NCBI GenBank assembly: GCA_019843655.1
Contig: JACDQD010000102.1
Span: forward strand, 9,309,501 to 9,373,500
DNA: 64,000 nt
Direction of reading: 5' to 3'
Origin: Lethocerus indicus
Lineage: Eukaryota > Arthropoda > Insecta > Hemiptera > Belostomatidae
The number at the start of each line of letters is the position of its first letter. Positions within the stretch are counted from its first letter, which is position 1. Shown here piece after piece: positions 30,692 through 42,635 of this stretch. A program made the position numbers and the translations under genes. Under the pieces are notes generated by a model. The model was not told where the DNA came from, ran no database searches, and worked only from the letters and a program-made list of their open reading frames with translations.

Positions 30692-33247
30692 GTAATTTGA
30701 ATATATTACAGTCATATCTAAAAACTAATACAGTATATAATTTAAGACACGTCGGAGTGATAAAAAAAAGGTTTAAATTATTCTAGAGACCGAGGTGAAA
30801 TAATAATTTCCATATTGGTAGAAGGCACTAAGGAACTCCGAAAGGAGTATGAAATCCAGAAAAAATGGCGGACCATTTCAACACAATTTTTTGTTCCTCC
30901 CAACTTTTGAGTTTTGTACTGCACCTATGGTGTACAGTACAGTGGTGTACAAGGAACAGACGACAGAAGGACAGTGATGCAAAGGATAACGATAAAGGAT
31001 GGGAAGGAAGAGTGGGCGGAGTTATTAGCGAAAAGTGTTGAATGCGGAGGGGTTGTTGACTGTTTTATCGACCAGGCGCTCCGTCGGCGTACAACCCCCT
31101 ACCACTACACCACCACCACCCCGCGCCGAATAACCCTTTTAACCCTCGCCGATCCCGGGGGACACGCTCTCGGCTCGTGTAAATTTACATTCACCGGCTT
31201 CGGAGCAGCACAAATGTTTTAGCCTGAAAATGTGTCGGCTGATGCACCATATTGGGTAGATAAGTTGATATTGCTTCCCCTGTTTTGCGTACATCAGCTA
31301 CACATTACTTTCAGACAAGTACGGTTTCTTAATTTAGCAATTCACCTTTGTCCGTTTGTGCATCGAAGCACAAACCGTGCTATTTTTGAATCTTTTAACA
31401 AACACCATCCGAAAGTATGTTTTATAGAATAAAATAGGCAAACCATAATGTGTCGAATATTATTTAAGTACCCGCGAGGAATAACAGAAATAATCCCCAA
31501 GTCCGTACGTAATGACTGAACGATCAACGAAAAATGGGTTTTCCTACCCATTCCTACCATTTTTCATGTAAAGACAAAAATTATAGGAATGTGGAAGAAG
31601 GAGAGTCAGTTTTTGGCAAAAACAAAAACAAAACAACTGCAGGAATCCAAATGTACAGATACAGATCCCAGAACACCGTTCACGCCTACGTCATATTTGC
31701 ACCCACATTTCATAGTCGGGACTTTCCATGAACTGCACACAGATGGCATTGAGACATCAAATTTTTCCCGATGAAAGTTACTTTCATGTGATTTAACGTT
31801 TCACTGCCCGATAACGTGATTGTCTCTAAGATTAGGTATAGAATTTGTACCAGATAATATCGATTTGTTGTTTGTTTGTTTGTTATCGATCAAAAAAAGT
31901 AGCTATTAAGGAACAATACTGACAACAACATAAGGGAAAACCGTGATGTGGAAATTTAAATCGTAAAAAATATTCGCAAATCTTTTACTGTTCAATTCTA
32001 TTACCGGTAGTATAATAAAATGAACCCCCGGACTACAAATAACATACCTAATAACTGAGTTCTTTTACGTTTACGAATTTCTAAACGGGAAGCCACATTT
32101 TCTTCACTATTAGCTATACGGGTGTAAATATGTAGTTCGCTAGAGCAGAGATGATAGTAATCTTAAAAGTTTCAAATTCTCAGACGGTGTGAGTTGCCGA
32201 GAAAGCGATATTCAACAAAATCTTCATCCAAACTTGGCTGGACTGCAACTCCTACTACTGAGACTATTATTCGATCGTCATTCCTAGTTATTTAGCGATA
32301 CTTACTCCAACGAAGCACTGCGAAAAATAGCGTAAAGAAAAAGGAGATCAGGAAGACTACGTCAACTGTTGTGTAAATAAAGAGGGATCGGATCCAGTGT
32401 GCGGGGTCGATTCGCGTCTGACGCAGGGAGGCTCTACCCGTTATGCGAGCCCGCGGTGTTGGGTTGTCACCGAGTCCGCGTCTGTATGACTCAGCTGACC
32501 TATTTATAATACTGGATTAACAACGATGGGGCCCTTCTCTCACTCTCTCTAACTCAGTCGGTCACCTCAACACCTGAATCGCCCCATCCCGCCTACCCAT
32601 CGCGACACGGCAATTTTCGACTCTATTTTTACCCCTCAAGAGCCATCATCCCAGAGCCGAGACTCTGCTCAGAGCCGGGCGCTCAGACCTTCCGACTAAA
32701 TGACTCACCCAGCAAACGAGTTCGAAAAAACCAGTTCACCGGCAACACACGACGGTCCCAACACTCTACGAATCCAAACTGAAACAAAATGACGATAGAG
32801 AAACTGTCGAATTTCTCCATACTATAGCTGCAGAATAGAATCTGAAAACGCCATTTTTCTCAAGACCTTCATAAATAGAACAGCAGTAGCAGTAATAACT
32901 GTAGTTCTTAATAATACTCCCGACACAACTGTGACCGTAGATCGCAACTATCACCGAGTCTGAAACTGCCATCCACTTACTGCATACCTAACTTGCAGCG
33001 TACCGGTAACTGTCGTGATTATTTTAAATTAAATCGACCAGATACCGTTTTCTTTTAGGTTTCATTTGGGAGCTTTATGACTACATTATTACCTGTCTCA
33101 CTTATTTATTTATATATGCACTTGAATATGACAGCCCATGTTATTATGAACATTTTTATTTGCATACAGATGTTGACTAGATGCTGGATCGGCGAGTATT
33201 GTGTTAGTAACGGAATGCTACTGACCCCAAATCAAACTAATGAATAT

Positions 33248-33261
33248 TATATATCTATCTA

Positions 33262-33309
<48 letters not shown>
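33248..33309. repeat. (CTAT)n-(AT)n compound microsatellite
   Basis: Three CTAT units pass into a TA run, 62 bp in all. Confidence 0.97.
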
Positions 33310-33314
<5 letters not shown>

Positions 33315-35251
33315 AAAATACTAACTTTAAAAGTTAATAGTAACAAGTATTGTAACATTTATTTTTATTTTCCCAAAAGAGTCTGGTGACAAGAAAGGAA
33401 CAAAAAAGATATCACCCTGCCATAACAGACGGCACTGACCTTGATTTAAACAAGTATGAGTTAGAACAATTTACACGATTTACACGTAAGTTTGGATACT
33501 GTACATTTTGCATAAATAGCTGGAATATACACGATTACTAAACAGTAGGGTACGTGACACTGAAGTCACCTTCAGCAACAGAACTGCTATTGGAAAGCGG
33601 CACACGGATAAAAGGCAAAAGCAAAGGGGGACGGAATAAATAATAAAAAGAAAGCTCAAAGATATAAAGGAGTCTGGAACAATGAAGTGAAAAAGGAGTA
33701 AAACAATAAGAGTGATAGACAACACTGAGGCTGTCACACAATTCAGGGGGACAAGTCTACGTTAGTTGCTCCTTTTGTCAACGCGTCTAAGAACACTTTC
33801 ATGACACGATTTATTTGTCCTTTTACAAAGCTGGCGTCTAGGATTTCCTACCTATAACACTGTCAGAACAATTCACCGAAAGATATACCCATTATAACAA
33901 CTAAAATACTAACATAATTAATTCAAATTGTTTTCAACATGATTCAAACATTTTAGGTATAACATATACAGGTGCTGGTTGCGTACACCCATATTTTTCA
34001 CCCTTCTCCGTGAAAGAGTTATGCCAGGTGTGTGAACGCATATGAACTGACTTCTCAGTTCGTATTTTCAGTTCAGACGAACGCGCCTAACAATTTCGGA
34101 TATTAGAGTATAACATTACAGAAAAGAAGTTAGAACAGACGAAAATAAGGATCGCTCGCAATAACTAGTCTACCTGGAGTGTGTAACAGAGTGGGGGGAA
34201 ATGGAGGGGAGAAAAGAGAGAGAAATACAGAAAGACTGTGACAAGCCTGCTGAACTTGACCTCATTGCCACCCTAAGTCCCACAATAACACTAATATATT
34301 CCTCACGCTAAGCAAGCAAATCATTCCCATACATGGGACTAATAATGTTTCGAATATCAGCGTTTACTCATAATATATTCATATACTTTATAAAAAGGAT
34401 TTATTGTTTATATATAAGATATACAACATTCATACATTCCATACGCAATAAACTAAATAAAAATGCAAAGATTAAATAATCTGATTAATTGCGTATTAGA
34501 AACACATAACATAGCAAACTCCCAAATACGTGAATTCAAGATCAAACCGATGAAAACTTTTCATATCATACACATACCTTTTGCGTAACCAGAACGAAAC
34601 ACTAGAATTGCGACAATGCAAGTGATATTACTACACTTGAGATACGGTGTACTTATTATAACTTAAGCTTACAAATCTCTCCTCGATATTCCAATTATCT
34701 GTATACAGAGAGCATAAAGATCCTCTTCAGTGATAAATATATAATTATCAGTTCACTTCATCTTCGATGTGTACAATTCCAATCGGTAAATTTCGATCTT
34801 ACGCTCTTCTCCGTGATACCACTACGCAGAGCAGCATGTGCATTTAATTGTTTGTCTCGTATGGAGAAATATGAACATTATTAATACTTGATATTTTCAT
34901 AAGTACAGCATATGCTGTGTTACAAAATGATAACTAAAATTAATTCAGACCTAGAATATATGATCCTTAGTTCCGATATAGCTTATCATTCCCAACCTTC
35001 ATTACATGCAAGTTTTCCTGTTGTGAAAAAGCTATGAACAAATAAAGTTATCGAAATCGAATACTATTTCCGGTGACGCAGCCTGACTGTTTCTCTCTTT
35101 ATTAACTATTCCGCAAACCAACTGGAGGAAACCGCGAAATAAAAGATAAATTTATGAAAGATAGATAAAGAATTTATTTATATAAGTGCGACAACCCAAG
35201 CATGAGTCGGTTAGCTCATAAGTATTTTCGATATAATCTGATAAGACTTAC

Positions 35252-35296
35252 GTAGTAATTGCTTCTAGAGGATCGCGAAGGAGATCTCCGTCTTAC
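35252..35296 (-). CDS. Candidate 45-nt microexon after a ratchet-like site
   Basis: A strong acceptor (TTTTTCTTCCAG) is followed by 45 open nucleotides and a perfect donor, TAC|GTAAGT. The 15 codons are phase 0-0 (VRRRSPSRSSRSNYY), so they would join in frame to the PDZ exon at 22880. The exon itself starts GTAAGA, making the acceptor also a donor, which is the pattern of a recursive-splicing site with an RS-exon. It may be skipped in all mature mRNA or be a pseudoexon; nothing proves expression. Confidence 0.27.
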
Positions 35297-35325
35297 CTGG
35301 AAGAAAAATGCAAAAATTGGAATAA
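35280..35325 (-). promoter_or_regulatory. Recursive-splicing (ratchet) site candidate
   Basis: On the minus strand a pyrimidine-rich tract ending TTTTTCTTCCAG is directly followed by GTAAGA, giving fused 3' and 5' splice sites with no exon between. This is the consensus of Drosophila ratchet points in long introns. It lies 12.4 kb upstream of the first recognised exon, in the gene's orientation. Confidence 0.45.
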
Positions 35326-36784
35326 AGAAGCTTAAATAAATTTTATATAAATATCAAGATAGAGGTATGTAATAATCAGAAAAATATAAACTGTATGTCA
35401 TAATCAATTCCTTAGAACATAATAATAATCATCGGACATACACGTCTTGAAGTATTTGTTCATAACTTGACATGATTTTGATCACCCTTACTTCTCATAT
35501 TTTGGAAATAGTTCTTAATATAGAGGAATACTTGGTTAAACTGTAAAGTTTACTACTTGCATTCCAGATTTAAATTCCCCTCCTGTTCTTGGATCAAGGG
35601 TTGTTCTCTATGAGAATCGTAAGCATCAACCGATCTAGCCGATATATTATATCTAATATATTATATTAGCGCAGCCAACACCAGGAAATATATTCATTGT
35701 AATAAATAAATTCCAAATACCCTACCCTCCTGCACGGATAAAAAAACAACGAAACAGAGAACTTGACTTTGAGTGTAGAACGCGGGTGAATCAGAAACGA
35801 CAAAAACTTATATTGAAGCTACCCGGACATGGATGATCACTGGCACACATATATACTCGTTGCCAAAGCAACGAGGTCCGAAGTCGGTGAAATGAAGAAG
35901 GGAAAGGAAAAGGTTAAAGGCTTTCCCCGAGAGTTGAACGCAATAGAAAGTAGACGTCGTCGCTGTCAAAGATAAATAGTCAACATGGTTCATGAAATAG
36001 TTCAGATAACATTAATAGTTCATGCGCCGAGTACAGCCCGATATTTGACCCATTCAGATCCCTGTTGAAGATATGCTACACACTAAAGCGGGTTTTATTG
36101 CATATGTTTTATAGGACGGCTCTTAGTCGTCTTAACCTTATATTTCTTCTTACTCCCCGCCGCCGATTTATTATTGCTATCATTTTTTACTCCCAATTAG
36201 GTTATTCCGAAAATGGAAGTTGAAAAGAGGTTTAATGGGATAGGCCCAAAGGAAGGAAAAAACATCGGGAGCCAAGAAGATCGGAAGAGAATTGGGGTTT
36301 GCAATTCGTGTTACTACCTTGAGATCGAATATTTTCTTGGTTTGAAATGTTATAAGATACTGCAGACTTTATTCAGGCCTTTTAGGCAAATGAAATATTT
36401 ATATCAGTCATTATTATAGTCGCAAACTGAGGAGCCCATGTAACTATTGGTTATTACATATAATTTAATTAAAAACAAATAAGTGACTTAAGTGTCTTCT
36501 AAATACTTAATTTCTTAGAAAAACAGAAATGTTCCCAATTTAATTTATTTTGCTACCACTTCAGTTCCTCCAAGGAATTCTAACAATGAGAGAAGAGTAA
36601 GTACTACGTAAAGGAAGAAATTTCACACTGATGATATCGTTACTATAGATGTCTCACACTGAGAACGGTTACATCCACTCCCGAAACTATTATCAATACA
36701 AGTTATATTCACTTATATAACCGCCTCTTTCAAGCTTAGTGGGTAATTTTAGCTATCACTTATTCGGATGGAGAGGTCCGGTTT

Positions 36785-36960
36785 TTCTGATTGCTTATTG
36801 GAGCGTCGACGGTGAAAATGCGGAAACATTGAATCGGGAATACCAAAAATGTCGGTGTTGCCGAACCGCTAAATACGGCAGCGACACAAAGAAGGTAGGA
36901 CGTCGATAATGTCGAAAAAAGGAGATACCGAAATCGCTAAATGCCCAGCCGACACTTCGA
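36785..36960 (+). repeat. Two diverged copies of a ~67-bp unit
   Basis: CCGAACCGCTAAATACGGC (near 36860) and CCGAAATCGCTAAATGCCC (near 36927) are followed by matching GCGACAC and CCGACAC, and preceded by related CGTCGA and AATGTCG words. This suggests an old tandem duplication. Confidence 0.5.
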
Positions 36961-38744
36961 GTGTTTTATTGTCCGAGGACAAGACATGTAGGGATTTAAG
37001 AGAACCCACCCTATTATGACGAGCCCAATTGCGCAACATGAAAAGACGCAATAATTGTTTTTTTCATAATTTTTTTCACTACTTCTTCACATATCAACGA
37101 TATTCAACGGAACCAGAAGGAAATTATTCAACAACAGTAATATTTCAAGGAAACTGCGAGTTTTAAACTTTTAATTTTCGTTTGTTGCTCTTCATTTCGT
37201 GAATAAAGTGACATGAAGGAATTAAAAAGAAATAATTTCACTGTGCAACTTTACTTGGTTGATTAAAGTCGATGACTAATCAGAGTTAAACCTCTCCCAT
37301 AACATTACATTATCTAGAATACGTATTCATCAACAAGGAAAACAACTACACCATATCACACTACTTATCATAGCCGCCTTTATATCACATCTAGACACAA
37401 ACCAAATTTAAAGTTAACTCAGGGGGTTAAATTCATTCACTCGTTCATCTATCGTTCATTTAATTGTATGTTGAAACTTATTCGAAAAATTGAGTTAGAT
37501 ATACGCATTAACTTAGGACACTGGAGGCGAAGATATATATCGTACCCCGGGCCGTCACGCGGTTTGAATCATAGGGGACCCCATTGTGTGCTAATCAATT
37601 GACAACTAAGAATGCAATTAACCGGGCTCCGCCGGCCAAATGGGGGATTGGAAAAAACGGGACAAAACAACATAAATTATTATTTAAATTTCGTCGTCCG
37701 TTCCGGGTTCTGTACGGGCCCGGTCTGGAATTCCTAACAATAAATACTTAAATGACAAATCAATAGGCGGCCATTATAAATAACGATGAGACGTGAGGCG
37801 CCGGCTGGCCGAGGTGGATTCGCTTTCAGGAGAAGCCATACCTTGTAACCTATAACCTACAAGAATTATACAACCTACCCCTGCACATAAATATATGAAT
37901 GGCACAAAAACATAATTCAAGTATAATTACAATCCTAAAATGACCCTGAATTCTCAAGTCTGGGTATTGCGGTTTTAGAAACTCGCTTCACATTTGAAAA
38001 GTAAACACTCAAATTTTTAACATTTGTTACTCTCGTTTAAAAAATTGTTTCCAAAATGCTATGTACCTCCCCCTTTAAGACAATATCTGTTGACAATGTA
38101 ATACTCACATGCAAGACATAAAACAATAATATATAATACCATTAAAAAAGTATTATCAAAAGATATTCTTGTATAATACTTATTCCTTGTTTCATAAGGT
38201 TGACCTGCCGGTTAACCCATTATAAAAACTGAAATAATGTATAATGATAAACTGAAAACATAGTTAAACAATCGCTGAATTCCATGTGGGACGCGAATAA
38301 AATGCCTCATGATTGCAAATAGCGCACATCCAACCAACATGGAGCAAAGCGAATACCAATATAACCGTTAATGGAATGAAAAGGAAAATTTTGCATCATT
38401 TAGAGGAAGAGTAAAGGACATGAGAATAGGAAGATACATCATACTGAGTAAGTGTAACGTGTGAACGGGTGAAGAGAGAGTAAGTGACGTGAGCCAAATA
38501 AAAACGATACACTGTTACGTAACCGTACACAACAATGCTAAACAACGAAATTACCATATCACAACACTACCGATTTCCCAGAGGTCTAACAACCTCTCTT
38601 CAAGAGTCATCGAGAACGCCCCATTTAACAATGAATTAAGTAATTGGAAGAATGAAATTACGCTTGAGGAAACTGGATTTCAATTTCTTGATCCAAAATG
38701 TTGCCAACCTGAACTTAAATAAAAACGAGTTCTAAGTCTGTGAG

Positions 38745-38746
<2 letters not shown>

Positions 38747-38797
<51 letters not shown>
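38747..38797. repeat. (AT)n microsatellite
   Basis: TA run of about 50 bp. Confidence 0.97.
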
Positions 38798-38799
<2 letters not shown>

Positions 38800-39909
38800 T
38801 CAATGTAGTCTCAATCCAAATAAATATAAACAAAATTCGGCTTCCTATATCACAGAAGCGGTAGGTAACAGGGAGAATTTCACCAATCAAGTAAAACTGG
38901 ACTGGAGGGAGTTACATGCGGGTTACATGAAAGGTGAAATGTTAAAATATCAGGTATCTGATATGAACAGACGGAGACAAGATTTAACTGGATTAATAGG
39001 AACTACCAGTGGTAATTTTATGATGTCGCTCTCGGGTCACCAATTTACGCCCTTTAAAAGGTTAACTAGATGTCAACACGATATTACTCATCAGTCACAT
39101 CATGGAACTCTGAGTTAAAACTCTGTTTTAACTTTCAATCTACGTACGTATGGGTGGACATTTTTTCTTCTGTGATAGAAATATGCAGGTGAAATTAAAT
39201 TATATCTATTGCTTGTATGCCAAGGTATTGAAGGTTTAAAATATATTACACAACTTATTTCGTTTACTAAGAATGGTCCTGTGAAGCAATATGTCTTCAG
39301 CTCATGTCGACATGCGCACAGATAGATATATCACTGACATATTTCCCTATACGCAACACCAAAAAATAATCCGAATGTCTTCATTCAAATATTGAAGGAA
39401 ACTCCAATTGAATTAACTACAGAATACTCAGTAGAATGAATACCTTTCTCCGTAGAGGTTTAACATGTTTCTTGTTAGATATCATATGTGGTCTTTGATT
39501 TACTGCTCGTTATACTAAAGAATAAAAAAAAATTGTTTTCTATTACTACTTATTGTCATTGTTACTGCCACGGGCAGTTGGTAATTATGAACCAGCTTTA
39601 GGTTCATTTTCCCTTGGTTTTGATGAGGTCCGGAATAATATTTGCATCAAGTTTGAACTGACTAGTTCTTAAACTAAAACAAGGAGGGTTCGGGTTTTTA
39701 CATCCGATTCGAAACGCACGCGCCTTAATTTATTGTCTTACACAATGTTTATATTATATATATGGCGGTACGCACCCAACAGTGCACAGAAAGACCTGGT
39801 GCGCTCTCACCCATTAGGTGAGAGTGTACTTCTCTACCTGTCTATCTCCATCCAACCCCTCTGCGCGCCGCATACATTGACACCATATTTGGTAACTTGG
39901 AGTCACATT

Positions 39910-39944
39910 AGAGAGAGGGGGGGGGAGAGGGAGAGGGAGAGAGG

Positions 39945-40036
<92 letters not shown>

Positions 40037-40058
40037 GAGAGACAAGAGAGACAGAGAT
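39910..40058. repeat. (GA)n microsatellite with G-rich start
   Basis: GAGAGG/GGGGGAGAG units pass into a pure GA run of about 85 bp and then decaying GAGACA units. Open frames over it are artefacts. Confidence 0.97.
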
Positions 40059-42406
40059 AAAGACCCGAGAGAGGTGTATGACGCCACCACCGGACCGAGA
40101 GTTGCATTCTCCGTCTAATGATGACCATTCCTGACCACCCACCTAATCACCGGTGTGAGATATTCAAAAGAGTTTAATATTTTTGTTTCTCCTATTTTTA
40201 TTTCACCATTAGAAACTACGTTGGGAGAAGAACGAGTAGTTCTAAAAACTAGAAATTGAACTGTGAGCGATGAAAGACAACGAAAATACCGAATAAGGGG
40301 ATCGCCGAAACACTTTTCACTACTAAATTCTGTTCATCCAATCTATGCAACTATGAATAGTTGCAACAATACTTCCAAACAACGTATACTTGCACAAAAT
40401 TCGGATAAAACGTAAATTATTACGTGTTCAGGGGTAAATTTACCGCTACTGCCTGGCGATTGGTTTTTTAAAATGAAGCTCTGAACTCATTTCTTCTTCT
40501 TCATCGTGGAGTCATTCTTGCCGTTGGTTCCTGCCCGCGAATTTTCGTTAGGAATACTTTTTAAAAAATGTATTTATAGTTCATTCTCTCGTCCAGTTGG
40601 CATTAGTGAAAGTTATACTCTACAAACTGCCTAAAAAATTAAAGACTGACCTCATTTATTTACTCTTCAACGCGGGCACATTCATCCCGTTGACTCCGGT
40701 CTGAATGTTCGTTAGGGATACACCTCGATTTCTAGCAAAGTACCCTATCCCTACCCCGCAACGTGGAGGTATTCGGGTTGTTTACAGAACATAGGAGAAA
40801 CCTCGAGGAGGGAAAGCCGTAATCAACATATCCGGAAATAATGTATTGCTATGATAAAAATATGACTTCTTGAGAAATGTCTAAGCACTAAAAAGTATTG
40901 TCGCAGGGACGCCTCGGGCTCAAAGAGGGTTCTGACGCCTACTGCTATCACGAGCTCTGTGCTGGTTTCATCACACAGTCAGCGGAATGGATCAAACTGT
41001 TGAGGACGGAGAGGAAAACGGAAGAAGGGTGACACCGGGGGTGCTTGTCCTAGTTAGCCGAGGATTCGGGTCCCTGCTCGTAAAACTGGCTCCCCTCCTG
41101 AGATTTTATATTTTAGAGGGCCAGCTGTGACCCCCAAATCTCACCATAACCTCAGGTAACGGTCACCCAGGGAATACCAACCACCTATAAAACAACGAAC
41201 GGCAGGTTAAACTTACGGGACAATTTAAACTGCTTCAGCAACGAAAGCAGTTAAATATGTCAAATTTGGTTTAAAGTTCCTTTACAATATGTAATAGATT
41301 ATGTCATAAAAACGAAACTCTGATGAACTATACTAAACTTTGCTGGTAGTGAAGGTTATCAATATGCCATTAACTCTTTAGAATCACAAATTATTACTTA
41401 ACCCAGTACTTTCTCAGTTGTTTATTCTTAAGCATAAAGAGAATACAATCAATCGTGGTAATCCGTTAGTCTGTAAAATTACACAAAATACAAAAACAGG
41501 AAATGCTTCTTTCTACAATAAAAATTTAACATTTGCTTAGTACGGGCCATATGAGGATGTCCGGTCCAGTAATATAAAATTGTCAATAGCAGGGCAAAAT
41601 ACGTTCGCAATCCAACTTAGATGGCAATGTAGCAATGCGAGAACAGATGGCCGGAACGTACTACCTTATTTTATCTCGGGTCCTGACGTCATGGACAACA
41701 TGACAACGTCACAGCCCAAAAGAGAGTGGTAAAAGTAAAGCGAGCATTGGACTGTCAACAAAAAGCAAAGTAATCTGCAAGTAATATGCAATACAGCACT
41801 GTAATTGGTGCACAAATAACTATTTGCGTTATATACTGAAGGGAATAATATAAAATAGACGCAATACATAGCGTACAATGAAAACATAACATTTACCTTT
41901 ATGGTGTATATATACACATAGAGCAGAGTTTCCAGTAAATGTCTATTTGGGCGTACTATTAGTCCTCGTAGTACACTGTATATTTTATCATTCCGAATAA
42001 TTGAATCTATCTACCACAATATTTTAATAAGTTCTAAATAATTATCTGAGTTCATATCTCTAGAAATTTAACTAAGTCAATATAACGCAGTGTTCTAAGC
42101 AGAAACATAATGAGGTATTTACGAACAGATTATAATGAAGTATTTTTAGTACTTCTTAGTAGACCTCTCCCAAACTGAGGATGTCTCCGAATATAGGTGT
42201 CTCCCGGATGGGACCTAGGAATAAACGTATCGTATGTTCCTCACATATAACCCTTAGCCTAACCAGATAGGTGAATAAGGAGCGGAAAGGACTCCAAGCA
42301 GCAACCAAAGATACCTCAGACAGCCGCCCTAAGGACACCCAACCGCAACCCCCTTAATACACACAAAAAACTATGGAAGCAGTGATTAATACTGTCAACA
42401 AAATAA

Positions 42407-42450
<44 letters not shown>
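42407..42450. repeat. (TG)n-(TA)n microsatellite
   Basis: ATATGTGTG leads into a TA run. Confidence 0.95.
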
Positions 42451-42452
<2 letters not shown>

Positions 42453-42600
42453 TCAGGGTTAATTATTCCAGAGAACAAGGCATTCTATTCTCCTGGAAGG
42501 TACCTAATTTAATTTTTTGGTCACGAAATACGAGAAGTCTCTTAATGTTGGTCTGAGGGAACGACCTCCCATTGGTTTCCGGGTCACCAAGTGGGCGTAT

Positions 42601-42635
42601 CACTCACTCACTCACACACACACACACACACACAC
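42601..42635. repeat. (CACT)n-(CA)n microsatellite
   Basis: Short CACT units lead into a CA run of about 22 bp. Confidence 0.95.

Larger units (their letters stand above)
22881..35251. other. Upstream intron or intergenic block, part 1
   Basis: CpG-normal sequence with no recognised gene. A GC-rich patch at 25127-25490 is open on both strands (113 and 110 codons) but matches nothing. Minus-strand donors with strong consensus at about 29577 (CGG|GTAAGT) and 29084 (CCAG|GTATGC) could end noncoding 5' exons. GC-rich patches lie at about 31000-31200 and 32390-32780. Confidence 0.5.

Noticed and set aside
34165..34230. Third possible ratchet site (CACTCCAG|GTAGAC with pyrimidine-rich tract)
   Set aside because: The donor half (GTAGAC) is weak and it lies only 1.1 kb from the stronger site at 35296.
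39733..40142. Open frames of 60-104 codons on both strands
   Set aside because: Produced by the (GA)n microsatellite, without splice or family evidence.
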